Below are positions 16,822 through 26,512 of a stretch of 64,000 nt of DNA, piece after piece; within the stretch, counting starts at the first letter, position 1; each line of letters starts with the position of its first letter. The DNA is from an uncultured Vampirovibrio sp. (lineage in GTDB: Bacteria > Cyanobacteriota > Vampirovibrionia > Gastranaerophilales > Gastranaerophilaceae), in contig CAJTWU010000006.1 of the NCBI GenBank assembly GCA_910579975.1, forward strand, positions 8,355-72,354. Reading direction: 5' to 3'. Under the pieces are notes generated by a model. The model did no database searches, was not told the DNA's origin, and worked only from the letters and a program-made list of their open reading frames with translations. Made by a program: the position numbers and the translations under genes.

Positions 16822-16934
16822 ATCCAAGAACGGGATTTCACAAGGTAGACGGACAAACTTGAATTTAGACTGATAGTTTTATGAAATGTCTGCCGAACAA
16901 ATATTGTAATAAGGCTAGAAAGGCAAATATTAAA

Positions 16935-17168
16935 ATGGCAAAACAAGATATGAACGATAGAAAAAAACGTAAGACTTGCTCATTCTGTGCAGATCACGTT
17001 GAACATATCGATTACAAAGATGCAGCTAAGTTGAAAAGATACTTAACTGAAGCAGGAAAAATTATTCCAAGACGTGTAACAGGTAACTGTGCTGAACATC
17101 AGAGAATGATTGCTAAAGCTATTAAAAGAGCTAGAGAAGCTGCTATCATTAACTACGTATTCGATTAA
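16935..17168 (+). CDS. rpsR: 30S ribosomal protein S18
   Basis: A 77-residue S18 starting [18 protein letters not shown]. The core [19 protein letters not shown] is canonical. An upstream ATG at 16881 would add 18 residues, but the chosen start gives the family's usual length and has AGAAAGG upstream. The N-terminal CSFC pair suggests a zinc-type (C+) S18 fragment. The 113-base gap after ssb can form a stem and may be a regulatory leader. Confidence 0.93.
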   Translation: MAKQDMNDRKKRKTCSFCADHVEHIDYKDAAKLKRYLTEAGKIIPRRVTGNCAEHQRMIAKAIKRAREAAIINYVFD

Positions 17169-17180
17169 TTATTGGTTTAC

Positions 17181-17212
17181 AAAACGGCGAGGTGCGACCT
17201 TGCCGTTTTTTT
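17181..17212 (+). terminator. Rho-independent terminator after rpsR
   Basis: AAAACGGC-g-AGGT, loop GCG, ACCT-t-GCCGTTTT with seven T. It ends the rpsF-ssb-rpsR unit. Confidence 0.85.
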
Positions 17213-17231
17213 GCTTAAAAAGGATGAAATT

Positions 17232-17411
17232 ATGGACAACAAAATCACAATCAGATCAGACAGACAAGATGATTACACTTTCCAGTATAAAGGAGAGGAT
17301 GTTACTTTAAGGGCAGGAAGCATTATTAGTATTGCTGATGGTTTAGCAGAAGTTGTTTTCCCTACCTGTAAGATGAAGATTGTTAAAAATCTGATTGTTA
17401 TAAAAGATTAG
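17232..17411 (+). CDS. Small orphan protein
   Basis: A 59-residue protein, MDNKITIRSDRQDDY to LIVIKD, unrecognised and predicted to be mostly beta strand (YTFQYKGEDVTLRAGS..). The start is chosen at 17232 because AAAGGATG lies just upstream; a longer frame from 17172 would run across the rpsR terminator. It has its own strong terminator 12 bases after the stop, so it is transcribed as a separate small unit or as read-through from rpsR. Confidence 0.6.
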   Translation: MDNKITIRSDRQDDYTFQYKGEDVTLRAGSIISIADGLAEVVFPTCKMKIVKNLIVIKD

Positions 17412-17423
17412 TTAAGTTTTTTT

Positions 17424-17460
17424 ACGCGAGACGGTTTTTCAAAACCGTCTCGCGTTTTTT
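17424..17460. terminator. Long perfect hairpin terminator
   Basis: ACGCGAGACGGTTTT, loop TC, AAAACCGTCTCGCGT: a 15-bp perfect stem followed by T. It separates the small orphan gene from dprA. Confidence 0.85.
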
Positions 17461-17465
17461 CATGT

Positions 17466-17471
17466 TAATAT
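17466..17471 (+). promoter_or_regulatory. -10 box, leaderless start of dprA
   Basis: TAATAT, six bases, ATG at 17478. No Shine-Dalgarno sequence lies between the terminator and the start codon. Confidence 0.45.
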
Positions 17472-17477
17472 AAAACA

Positions 17478-18554
17478 ATGAACACAAAATACTGGACAGC
17501 ATTTTCTTCAATAGAGCAGCTTGATGCAACTTTCGTGAGGCGTCTTTATAACTATTTTGGCGATATTGAAACGGCATATAATTCCAAACTTTCTGATTTG
17601 CAGCAAATTGAGGGTTTGAGTGTAAGGCGTGCCGAGAATTTTATCGAGAAGCGAAAAGGAGTAAATCCTGATAAGACTCTTGATAATATACTTTCTCGCG
17701 GGATAAAGATTTTAACTTATGAAGATGAAAAATATCCTTATATGCTTCGTCATATTTCTGATCCTCCAACTTGTTTGTATTATAAAGGAGATTTGTTTTC
17801 CTGTAATTTGGAACGTACTGTTGCATTTGTTGGTTCAAGAAAAGCTAGTTTTACAGGAAAAGAGAGTGTTAGAAAAATTATTTCGGATTTAGCTAATACG
17901 GATGTTTGTATAGTTTCAGGATTAGCAGCTGGAATCGATGCTATTTCTCATCAGGCTGCGATTGAAAATAATCTTAAAACTATTGGTGTTATTGCAAGCG
18001 GTTTTGATTTTACTTATCCGTCTGCAAATAAATGGCTTTATGAAAAGATTGAAAATGGGTGCGGTGCGATTGTTACTGAATATTATCCGACATTTCAGCC
18101 AATAAAATTCAGATTTCCTCAAAGAAACAGGATTGTTACCGGTCTTTCTTATGGAACTGTTGTTGCCGAAGCTGCAATGAAAAGCGGAGCATTGATTAGT
18201 GCTAATCTTACTTTAGAACAAGGACGAGAGCTTATGTGCATACCGGGCTCTATTAATAATGTAAATACTGAAGGTGTTTACAAGCTATTGAAAGATGGTG
18301 CGACTATGGTTACGAAAGGAGAGGATATTCTTAATGCTTTAGATTGGGAAGTTGCACTTCAATCAAAACAAGAACAAATTCTATCAGATATTGAAAAACT
18401 TATTTTTGATATAATAGAAGTTGAACCGAAAGGTTTTGATGAAATACAAGCCGTGACAAAGATGGATACGGATAAGCTTCTAATCTGTTTGACAGAGATG
18501 GAATTAAGCGGTTTAATAAAACAATCAGAGGGAGATAGGTATAGTAAAGCATGA
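17478..18554 (+). CDS. dprA: DNA processing protein DprA
   Basis: A 358-residue DprA, the RecA loader for incoming single-stranded DNA in natural transformation. There is an N-terminal helix-hairpin-helix-like region (QQIEGLSVRRAENFI). The Rossmann core has VAFVGSRKAS near residue 114, IVSGLAAGIDAISHQAA near 143, FRFPQRNRIVTGLS near 212 and EQGRELMCIPGSI near 250. A winged-helix-like C-terminus follows. Its last 4 bases (ATGA) overlap topA, a common dprA-topA arrangement. Confidence 0.95.
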   Translation: MNTKYWTAFSSIEQLDATFVRRLYNYFGDIETAYNSKLSDLQQIEGLSVRRAENFIEKRKGVNPDKTLDNILSRGIKILTYEDEKYPYMLRHISDPPTCLYYKGDLFSCNLERTVAFVGSRKASFTGKESVRKIISDLANTDVCIVSGLAAGIDAISHQAAIENNLKTIGVIASGFDFTYPSANKWLYEKIENGCGAIVTEYYPTFQPIKFRFPQRNRIVTGLSYGTVVAEAAMKSGALISANLTLEQGRELMCIPGSINNVNTEGVYKLLKDGATMVTKGEDILNALDWEVALQSKQEQILSDIEKLIFDIIEVEPKGFDEIQAVTKMDTDKLLICLTEMELSGLIKQSEGDRYSKA

Positions 18555-20848
18555 CTGTAGCCGAAAAGAAAAGTAAAAAAGAAAAAGCGCTCGTAATAGT
18601 CGAGTCTCCAGCTAAATCCAAAACCATAAAGAAAATTCTTGGAGATGGTTATCAAATAGAGGCAAGTTTTGGGCATATTAGAAATTTACCTCTCAAAGAC
18701 CCTAAAACTGATAATCTCGGGTTTGATGTTAATAATAATTTTGAGCCTAAGTTTGAGATTATTCAGGGTAAGCAAAAAGTTGTTACTAAATTGAATGATT
18801 TAGCAAAACATTCTGATAAAATCTACCTCGCAGCCGACCCCGACCGTGAGGGAGAAGCTATTGCATGGCATGTTAGACAAGTATTAAAAGTACCTGATGA
18901 TAAGATTTATCGTATAGTGTTCAACGAAATTACTCCAAAGGCGGTTAAACATTCTGTTGAAAATCCTCGTCCTATTGATATGGATATGGTTCAGGCGCAG
19001 CAGACAAGACAAATCTTAGATAAACTTGTAGGTTTTAAACTTTCTCCTGTATTATGGAAGCAGATTGGGAACAGAAATTTATCAGCAGGAAGGGTTCAGT
19101 CTGTTGCATTACGTATGATTTGTGAAAGAGAAGAAGAAATCGAAGCATTTGTTCCTCAAGAATACTGGTCAATTCATGCGCTTTTATCCAAAGATGAGAA
19201 AACCTTTGAGGCTGAACTTTCTAAAATCAAAGGAAAAGCAGTTGATAAAAATATACCAAATGCTGAAGAAGCACAAAAAATTGTAGATTTCTTAAAAAGT
19301 TATCCCGATGACTTTGATGTTACAAAAGTTACAAAGAAAAATACTAAACGTAAGCCAACGGCACCGTTTATTACTTCAACATTACAGCGTGCAGCAAGCT
19401 CAAAACTCGGGTTTGGTGTGCAAAAAACAATGCAGGTTGCTCAAAAACTTTATGAAGGTATGGAAATTGATGGAACTCCGGTCGGTTTGATTACCTATAT
19501 GAGAACAGACTCTGTTCGAGTTTCTGATGATGCTCAAGCAATGGCTAAAGATTTTATTACTACGAACTATGGTGATAAGTATTATCCTGAAAAAGCAAAT
19601 AATTATGTTAAAGGCAAGCAAAATGTTCAAGATGCACACGAAGCTATACGTCCTTCATATCCTGATAAAACGCCTGATAGCATTAAGCAGTATTTAGATA
19701 ATGACCAATATAAACTTTATAAATTAATCTGGGAAAAGTTTATGTCTTCTCAAATGTCTCCGGCAGATATTGCTAATAAAACAGTAGAAATAACAGCCGG
19801 TGATTATACATTGAGAGCCGGTACAAGCAAAGTTATGTTTGACGGTTTTTTAAAAGTTTATAATGATGCTGATGAGGAAGAACAACAAGCTGAAGCAAAA
19901 ATTCCTGATTTAGATGAGGGAGATAAGGTTAAGTGTCAAAAGGTTGAGCCTAAACAACACTTTACACAGCCTCCTCCAAGATATAATGAAGCCTCTCTTG
20001 TTAAAGCTCTGGAAGAACACGGTATCGGCCGTCCGTCAACATATGCTACTATTATTACGGTTATTCAGACCCGTAAGTATGTTGAAAAACGTGAAAAAGC
20101 TTTACATCCTACTCTTTTAGGAAGAACAGTTTGTAAGCAGCTTGTAAGCCAATTTGCCGATATTATGGATTATAAGTTTACAGCAGGCATGGAGGCAAAA
20201 CTCGACCAGATTGCAGAAAAGAAATTAATCTGGAATATTGTTTTGAAAGATTTTTACACTCCATTTATGGAAGAAGTCAATGCTGTTATGAAAACTGCTG
20301 AAAGAGTTGTTATCGAAAGTGACAAACTTTGTCCTAATTGCGGGCGTAAAATGCTTGTTAGAACAAGCCGCACAGGGAACCAATTTTTAGGATGTTCCGG
20401 TTACCCTGAATGTAAAACAACTATTTCGATTAACTATTTGAATGAACTTGAGTCTGAAGCAGAAGAGAATAAGCCGCAAGTAGTAGAAGAAAAATGTGAA
20501 AAATGTAATGGCGATATGCTCATGAAAACAGGACCTTATGGAAAGTATCTTGAATGTGTTGAATGTAAAAACAGAAAGAGGTATATCCGTTCGACCGGTG
20601 TTAAATGTCCTAAGTGTGAAGAAGGCGAAATTATAGAAAAGAAATCAAAATCAGGGAAAATTTTCTTTGGTTGTAATAAATATCCTGATTGTTCTTTTGC
20701 TCTTTGGGACGAGCCTACAGGTGATAAGTGTCCTGAATGCGGTGAACTTTTAGTAAAACGCGTTACTAAAAATGGCACATTTGAAAGCTGTTCAAGCAGA
20801 ACCTGTTCTTATAAAAAGCAGATAGAAGAGCCTCAAGGTGAAGGTTAA
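18551..20848 (+). CDS. topA: DNA topoisomerase I
   Basis: A 765-residue type IA topoisomerase that relaxes negative supercoils. The Toprim domain has LVIVESPAKSKTIKKIL near residue 14 and AADPDREGEAIAWH near 96. The catalytic Tyr lies in GLITYMRTDSVRVS near residue 316. Four C-terminal zinc ribbons follow (CPNCG..C..C; CEKCN; CPKCE; CPECG, about residues 595-755). The start overlaps dprA by 4 bases and the stop overlaps the convergent orphan gene by 4. Confidence 0.97.
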   Translation: MTVAEKKSKKEKALVIVESPAKSKTIKKILGDGYQIEASFGHIRNLPLKDPKTDNLGFDVNNNFEPKFEIIQGKQKVVTKLNDLAKHSDKIYLAADPDREGEAIAWHVRQVLKVPDDKIYRIVFNEITPKAVKHSVENPRPIDMDMVQAQQTRQILDKLVGFKLSPVLWKQIGNRNLSAGRVQSVALRMICEREEEIEAFVPQEYWSIHALLSKDEKTFEAELSKIKGKAVDKNIPNAEEAQKIVDFLKSYPDDFDVTKVTKKNTKRKPTAPFITSTLQRAASSKLGFGVQKTMQVAQKLYEGMEIDGTPVGLITYMRTDSVRVSDDAQAMAKDFITTNYGDKYYPEKANNYVKGKQNVQDAHEAIRPSYPDKTPDSIKQYLDNDQYKLYKLIWEKFMSSQMSPADIANKTVEITAGDYTLRAGTSKVMFDGFLKVYNDADEEEQQAEAKIPDLDEGDKVKCQKVEPKQHFTQPPPRYNEASLVKALEEHGIGRPSTYATIITVIQTRKYVEKREKALHPTLLGRTVCKQLVSQFADIMDYKFTAGMEAKLDQIAEKKLIWNIVLKDFYTPFMEEVNAVMKTAERVVIESDKLCPNCGRKMLVRTSRTGNQFLGCSGYPECKTTISINYLNELESEAEENKPQVVEEKCEKCNGDMLMKTGPYGKYLECVECKNRKRYIRSTGVKCPKCEEGEIIEKKSKSGKIFFGCNKYPDCSFALWDEPTGDKCPECGELLVKRVTKNGTFESCSSRTCSYKKQIEEPQGEG

Positions 20849-22662
20849 GCTACTGAATTGTCATTAAGATTTTCTACAGATTGTTTAATATAGTAGCTTC
20901 TGAATGTATTAAGCTGATTTCTTGTTTTTTCATCCATTGTTTTAGCAGCTGCAATAGCACTTGAACCATGAGAGATTTTATGGAAATTTAATATTTGTTC
21001 GGAGTTGCTAGCTGCTTCAAACTGAGAAAGTGCCCATTTTTTTGTAGCATTGCTTGCAGAGCTTGAGTTAAGTGAATCGATTGCTAAATCTAAAGTTTTA
21101 ATATTATTATCTTTAGCATATTTTTTTACGTTTTTTACTCCGCCTTTGACGGCTTTTTCAAAAGTAGTTTTTTCTTCTTGTTCTTGCTCTGTAAAAACTT
21201 CTGTATTTTCTTTGGTTTTTTCTCTTAGCGGTGATGATACAACAGCTTTTGAAGATTTTATTTTAGGAGTAATGCTTTTTGTATTAACTTCTTCTATAAC
21301 TGTTTTTTCTATTATAGTTTTAGTTTCGCTTTGAACTTGAGCTTTTGTTTGAGTTTGTGTTTTTACTTTTTCTGGTTCTGTTATTGTTGAAGAAGTTTTA
21401 ATTACATTTGAGTAGTTATTGCCTGTAGCTTTATCAACAGTTTCTGTAAATTTACGGGTTGTAATCGGTAATGTGTCTTGATTTGCTTCTACATATGCAG
21501 AGGCGGTCTTGTAAACTTGTTCACGAATACCTAATTCTTGTGTATCATTATCAATTTGTCCTAATACGTTATCAGGATTTGAGTAATTGTTATTAATGGA
21601 AGCACCAACCATAGCACCGGCATATTGAGAATATCTTACGCTATCATAATAGCGTTGTTCTTCTGCAGTTAATGCTTCACCTCTTTGAACTTTTGTTTCT
21701 AAGCTTTGGATATAAGATTTAGTTTCAGATAAAGCTGCTAGAGAGTCTTCTTCAGACATATATTGAAATGCTGTTTGAGAGATTGTAAGGTTGTCATCTG
21801 TAGAGGTATATTGCCCTAAAGCATCTGATGAACATGTTATTGCCCTGTAGTTGTCACTAATTCCTTTGGCAACTTTCATTTGCGCATTCTGGTTATTTTG
21901 ACAGCTCGAAATGCTTAATTTTGCAGCAAGGTTTCTTTTACTTGCTTCCAATTCTGAAATAGCAGCAGTTAATAAAGCTTTTTCATCAGGATTTTCAGTA
22001 TCATTTAAAGCATAACCAAATGTTTTTAATGCATTATCGTAAGCTTTTTTTATTTTTTCAGGGTTACCGCTTGCAATTGCTTCTGCAACCATGTTTTTAA
22101 AATATTGTCTTACAGTTTCTGAGTTAACTTCTTCAAAACCGGCATCTTTTATTCTTTTGCTTAAGGTTTTATTTCTTCTGAATAAATTGTCAAAGAAGCT
22201 TCCCCCGGTTTGTAAGTATGTACAACGCTGATTAGCTTTTTTAGCGATATTTTTTACGTCATCAATATTTCTATCTTGCCAGAAGAATGTAAAAGATTGA
22301 TATTTTAAAACAAATTTTAAAGAGTCAATGTAACTTTTAATTTCTTCAGGAGATTTTTTTGCAAGCTCTTCTGATGAACATCCGGCAATTGTTTCAAGAA
22401 GTTGTGCTTTTTTTACATCTTCCATGCTCATTTTATATTCTTCACATAATTCTTCAATTTGTTTGTAAATTGTTTCGATACTTTTATTGTTTTTTATTTC
22501 AATTGTGTCTTCGTTTTTCTGCTTTGCTTGAGTTTCTTTGCTAATCAGAGGAATATTTTCTTTTGATTTTGAAACTTCATATGTGCTTTGAGTAGCCACA
22601 AACTCTTTTACGGTTGTGACTGCTTTGTCTACTGCTCTGTTTAAATAATCTAGTAAGCCCAT
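20845..22662 (-). CDS. Large orphan helical protein
   Basis: A 605-residue protein without a recognised domain. It starts MGLLDYLNRAVDKAVTTVK, chosen because AGAGGA lies 6 bases upstream; a longer frame to 22803 would reach into the bamA start. It is mostly helical and rich in Ser, Lys, Glu and Gln. A Thr/Lys-rich linker (about residues 440-490, with TQTQTKAQVQSETKT) precedes a C-terminal helical segment. No signal peptide. Its length and low complexity suggest a structural or exported protein typical of the orphan set in this genome. Confidence 0.6.
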   Translation of the reverse strand: MGLLDYLNRAVDKAVTTVKEFVATQSTYEVSKSKENIPLISKETQAKQKNEDTIEIKNNKSIETIYKQIEELCEEYKMSMEDVKKAQLLETIAGCSSEELAKKSPEEIKSYIDSLKFVLKYQSFTFFWQDRNIDDVKNIAKKANQRCTYLQTGGSFFDNLFRRNKTLSKRIKDAGFEEVNSETVRQYFKNMVAEAIASGNPEKIKKAYDNALKTFGYALNDTENPDEKALLTAAISELEASKRNLAAKLSISSCQNNQNAQMKVAKGISDNYRAITCSSDALGQYTSTDDNLTISQTAFQYMSEEDSLAALSETKSYIQSLETKVQRGEALTAEEQRYYDSVRYSQYAGAMVGASINNNYSNPDNVLGQIDNDTQELGIREQVYKTASAYVEANQDTLPITTRKFTETVDKATGNNYSNVIKTSSTITEPEKVKTQTQTKAQVQSETKTIIEKTVIEEVNTKSITPKIKSSKAVVSSPLREKTKENTEVFTEQEQEEKTTFEKAVKGGVKNVKKYAKDNNIKTLDLAIDSLNSSSASNATKKWALSQFEAASNSEQILNFHKISHGSSAIAAAKTMDEKTRNQLNTFRSYYIKQSVENLNDNSVA

Positions 22663-22797
22663 AGAAATATCCTCTAAACTAATAAAGTTGTATTTTTCAT
22701 GAAAATTGACTTTTTTTGAGTAAATGTAAATTTTTGTAACAGTAGAATAAAACGGATATTTATGATACAATTCAGATATACACTTTGGAGTGGATAG

Positions 22798-24708
22798 TTG
22801 CAAAGTCTGTTTAATATATATAAAAATTTTATAGTATTAGTTTTTGCGCTGGGTATGATTTGGGTACCAGCCTCTTATGCTGTTGATGAAGAGCTTACAG
22901 ACAAAGAAATTATGGAAGCACCGCTTGAGGAAGAGCAAGCATTTGAAACCAATACAGCATATATTAACGATATTGAAATTTTGGGTGCAAATATTATTAA
23001 ACCAGAATTTATCTTAAAAAAAATGTCATTGCAGAAGGGTGATTTGTATGACAAAGACCTGATGCAGCAAGATTTGAAAACTATCTACAAACTCGGTTAT
23101 TTTACCGAAAGAATGAAGGCAATTCCTATTAAAAATTCCAATGGTACAATTTCTTTGAAAATTATTTTAGAGGAAAATGTGCCTGTTACCGACTTCACTA
23201 TTGAAGGGAATACAGTAGTATCTTCTGATGAATTAATGCGTTATTTACTTCCTTTAAAAGGCAAACCCCAAAATATAACAGACATCAACGCTGCTATGGA
23301 AAAAATTAATGCATGTTATTATTCAAAAGGTTACATTTTATCTAAAATAGATTCAATCTATGATGATCCTGATGGTACATTAAACCTTAGTATTACAGAA
23401 GGTAAGATTAACAAAATTCTTATTTCCGGTAATGAAAAAACTAAAGAGTTTGTTGTAGAACGTAACATTATGACGGAGCCTGATACTGTTTATAATGAGA
23501 ATATTATCAAACAGGATTTGGTAAGGCTATATTCTACCCAGGCATTCAAGGACGTAAATCGTACTATTGAGGTTTCTCAAGATGACCCTGATAAATTTGA
23601 TATTACAATTGAATTAAAAGAGCAAAGAACTGCTGCAATTTCATTAGGCGGCGGTCTTGATTCTGCTACCGGTGCTTTTGGGTCGGTTGGTATTTCGGAT
23701 AATAATTTTCGCGGTATGAACCAGAGAGTTTCATTAACCGGTCTTGTAGGTTCCGGTATTTTGATGAGTGACTCATCTATCAAATCTCATATGAATTATC
23801 AAGCTGAATTGAGTTTCTTTGAACCTCATTTTCTTAATGCAGATAATTCTCTTATGAGTAAAATTTACTACAGGGATTTAGGTAGTTATCAAATTCCTCT
23901 GGCTATTGAACGAAGAATTGGTATAGAAAGTACTGTTGCACATCGATTGAAGCTTAATCCTCACATGACAACAACTTTTACAACAGGTGTTGAACATATT
24001 CACTTATCAGAAGGCGACGCCGGTAATATTGCTAATCTTTACAATAAATACGGTTTAAATATTGCAGATAGAGCTAAACAGCTTGAAGGCGGTTTGTTCT
24101 TAAGACTTGCTCCCGGCATAGCTTATGATTCCAGGGATTCTGCAGTAAATCCTCGTAACGGTTCTCTTGTGTCTGCAAGATTTGAAGAAGCTTTTGGTTT
24201 AGATGGCTTTGGTAAAACAAATGGTCGTTTATTAGGTATGGCAAAAAGATATGTTCCTGTTGGGAAAAAATCTTCTTTAACATTTACCGGACGAGGCGGT
24301 TTGAAAGTACATGGAGACAATATGCCTGAAATTATGGCATACAGACTCGGCGGTCCTTATACTGTTAGAGGTTATAAGGTTAACGGCGTAGGTACCGGTA
24401 CTTCTTTTATCATGGGTTCTGCTGAATTAGCTACTCCATTGCCTTTTGTTGATAGATTTAAGGTTAATTTCTTACATAATTTGAGAATGACATTCTGGGT
24501 TGATGCCGGTAAAGTATTTAATCCTACAATTTCAAGTGCTTTGTATGAAAGACCGCTTCATGCCATTACAGCTGGTGTAGGCTTGAAGATAACTATTCCA
24601 GGTGTTGGACCATTATCAATTGATTATGGTTTCCCTCTTACAAATCCGGGACCAAATGGTTCTCGTAACGGCTACTTTACATTTGGTGCCGGTGACATGA
24701 TGTATTAA
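22798..24708 (+). CDS. bamA: Outer membrane assembly factor BamA/Omp85
   Basis: A 636-residue Omp85 protein that folds and inserts outer-membrane barrels. A signal peptide (residues 1-28, ending ASYA) is followed by three POTRA domains (about residues 52-280; INDIEILGANIIKPEF begins the first). The C-terminal barrel carries the hallmark YTVRGYKVNG loop near residue 525. It is shorter than proteobacterial BamA, which has five POTRAs. The start is TTG with GGAG about 9 bases upstream. ompH follows, the usual Skp partner. Confidence 0.92.
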   Translation: MQSLFNIYKNFIVLVFALGMIWVPASYAVDEELTDKEIMEAPLEEEQAFETNTAYINDIEILGANIIKPEFILKKMSLQKGDLYDKDLMQQDLKTIYKLGYFTERMKAIPIKNSNGTISLKIILEENVPVTDFTIEGNTVVSSDELMRYLLPLKGKPQNITDINAAMEKINACYYSKGYILSKIDSIYDDPDGTLNLSITEGKINKILISGNEKTKEFVVERNIMTEPDTVYNENIIKQDLVRLYSTQAFKDVNRTIEVSQDDPDKFDITIELKEQRTAAISLGGGLDSATGAFGSVGISDNNFRGMNQRVSLTGLVGSGILMSDSSIKSHMNYQAELSFFEPHFLNADNSLMSKIYYRDLGSYQIPLAIERRIGIESTVAHRLKLNPHMTTTFTTGVEHIHLSEGDAGNIANLYNKYGLNIADRAKQLEGGLFLRLAPGIAYDSRDSAVNPRNGSLVSARFEEAFGLDGFGKTNGRLLGMAKRYVPVGKKSSLTFTGRGGLKVHGDNMPEIMAYRLGGPYTVRGYKVNGVGTGTSFIMGSAELATPLPFVDRFKVNFLHNLRMTFWVDAGKVFNPTISSALYERPLHAITAGVGLKITIPGVGPLSIDYGFPLTNPGPNGSRNGYFTFGAGDMMY

Positions 24709-24741
24709 GGGTAAATAAAATTATTATAGGAGGTTTATATT

Positions 24742-25188
24742 ATGAAAAAAATGAAACTTGTTCTTGCAGCTATTGCAATTATAACTATGACAGGTGCTGT
24801 TAACGCAGCTGGTGTCGGATATATTGATTACGCTAAAGTAATTGATAATTATGAATATGCAAAAAAAGCTACTAAAGAAGTAGATGCTAAAGGTTTGGAA
24901 ATGCAGCAATATTTAGTAGATAAGGAAAAAGAGTATAAATCACTTGATACTCCGTTGAAAAAGCAATCATTTGAAGAAAAAACTGCTGCTGAATTTAAAG
25001 CAAAAGAAGCTGCTTACGTTGCTTTAAAAACAAAACGCGAACAAGAAGTTTACACAAAAATCAGAGAGGCTGCTAAAGCTGTAATGGTAGAACAAAAACT
25101 GGATGCAGTTATGGATCAAAGAGGTGTTTTTGTTGGAGGACTTGATATTTCTGATATGGTAATTAATAAACTGAAAGGTGCAAAATAA
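24742..25188 (+). CDS. OmpH/Skp-family periplasmic chaperone
   Basis: A 148-residue protein with a signal peptide (residues 1-22, VNAAG), then VGYIDYAKVIDNYEYAKKA and a long Lys/Glu-rich coiled coil (about residues 45-115), closing with a strand segment. This is the Skp/OmpH jellyfish fold that shields unfolded barrel proteins on the way to BamA, encoded immediately upstream. Strong AGGAGG before the ATG. Confidence 0.9.
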   Translation: MKKMKLVLAAIAIITMTGAVNAAGVGYIDYAKVIDNYEYAKKATKEVDAKGLEMQQYLVDKEKEYKSLDTPLKKQSFEEKTAAEFKAKEAAYVALKTKREQEVYTKIREAAKAVMVEQKLDAVMDQRGVFVGGLDISDMVINKLKGAK

Positions 25189-25191
25189 CAG

Positions 25192-26511
25192 ATGAGAATA
25201 GTTGACCTTATTGAAAAGAAAAAACAAGGACAGGTTTTGTCAAAAGAGGAAATTAATTTTTTAATTAATTCATTAATGGATGAAACTGCACCTGATTATC
25301 AAATTGCAGCTTGGTTAATGGCGGTTTATTTTAAAGGCTTAACAGAAGATGAAACTGCATATTTAACTGAAGCAATGATTAATTCCGGAGAAGTTATCGA
25401 CTTTGGAGATTTAACAGACTCAATAGTGGATAAACATTCTACAGGAGGCGTTGGAGATAAGGTCACTATTACATTAATACCACTTCTTGCTGCAGCCGGC
25501 ATTCCTGTTGCTAAGTTGTCAGGCAAAGGTCTCGGACATACTGGTGGAACAATTGATAAATTGGAATCAATTCCAGGTTTTAATACTAAACTTACTATTC
25601 AGGAATTGATTGCACAGGTTAAGAAAATTAATGTAGCAATTGCTTCTCAAACACAAAATTTAACTCCGGCAGACGGTAAATTGTATGCACTTAGAGATGT
25701 TACTGCAACAGTTGATAGTATGCCGCTTATTGCCTCTTCAGTTGTTTCTAAAAAGATAGCTTCCGGAGCAAAGAATATTATTCTTGATGTAAAATACGGT
25801 TCAGGAGCATTTATGAAAACTCCTGAAGAAGCTGTTCAGTTATCAAAATTAATGGTGAATATAGGTAAAATTTTGAATAAATCAATTACGGCTGTAATAA
25901 CATCAATGGAAGAGCCTCTGGGGCGTGCTGTTGGTAATTCTTTAGAAATAATAGAATCAATTGAGTTCCTGAAAGGGAACATTAAAGAAGGCGATGTCGC
26001 AGAATTAACTTATTCTTTTGCCTCTATAGCACTTGTTCAGCTTGGTATGTATCATGATAAAAGCGCTGCAAAAGCTTATTTGAAAGAGCTTGTTCATTCA
26101 GGTAAAGCATTAGAAAAATTAAAAGAACTAATTGCAGCACAAGGTGGAAATCTGGAGATTGTTAATAATTACGATTTATTTGATCTCCCGGCATACAAAG
26201 TTGAATGTGAAGCTAAAAAAAGCGGTTATGTACATAATATAGATGCTTACAAAATTGCTTATGCTTGTAAAATTTTGGGAGCAGGAAGAGATAGAAAAAC
26301 TGATCCTATTGACTATAGTGTAGGTGTTTATCTTAATAAAAAAAGTGGTCAAGGGGTAAATGAAGGGGATGTATTGTATACAATTTATTCTAATGACCCT
26401 GAAAAAACTAAAATTGCCCAAAGATATTGTGATGAAGCGTTTGATATAGCAAAAGATAAGCCTGTGCAGCAGAATATGATTTATAAAATAATCAGAGCAG
26501 AGGAGAATTAA
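25192..26511 (+). CDS. pdp: Pyrimidine-nucleoside phosphorylase
   Basis: A 439-residue thymidine/pyrimidine-nucleoside phosphorylase that splits nucleosides to base and sugar-1-phosphate. Hallmarks: VDKHSTGGVGDKVT near residue 80, KLSGKGLGHTGGTIDKLESI near 107 (the family signature) and IILDVKYGSGAFMK near 197. Length fits the Gram-positive pdp/deoA types, which cannot be separated here. It begins 3 bases after ompH and ends 1 base before the FlhA-like gene, so all are probably one transcript. Confidence 0.92.
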   Translation: MRIVDLIEKKKQGQVLSKEEINFLINSLMDETAPDYQIAAWLMAVYFKGLTEDETAYLTEAMINSGEVIDFGDLTDSIVDKHSTGGVGDKVTITLIPLLAAAGIPVAKLSGKGLGHTGGTIDKLESIPGFNTKLTIQELIAQVKKINVAIASQTQNLTPADGKLYALRDVTATVDSMPLIASSVVSKKIASGAKNIILDVKYGSGAFMKTPEEAVQLSKLMVNIGKILNKSITAVITSMEEPLGRAVGNSLEIIESIEFLKGNIKEGDVAELTYSFASIALVQLGMYHDKSAAKAYLKELVHSGKALEKLKELIAAQGGNLEIVNNYDLFDLPAYKVECEAKKSGYVHNIDAYKIAYACKILGAGRDRKTDPIDYSVGVYLNKKSGQGVNEGDVLYTIYSNDPEKTKIAQRYCDEAFDIAKDKPVQQNMIYKIIRAEEN

Positions 26512-26512
26512 C

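Noticed and set aside
16881..16934. Longer S18 starting at the upstream ATG (16881)
   Set aside because: It would add 18 residues not found in the family; the internal ATG has a plausible ribosome binding site and gives the usual length.
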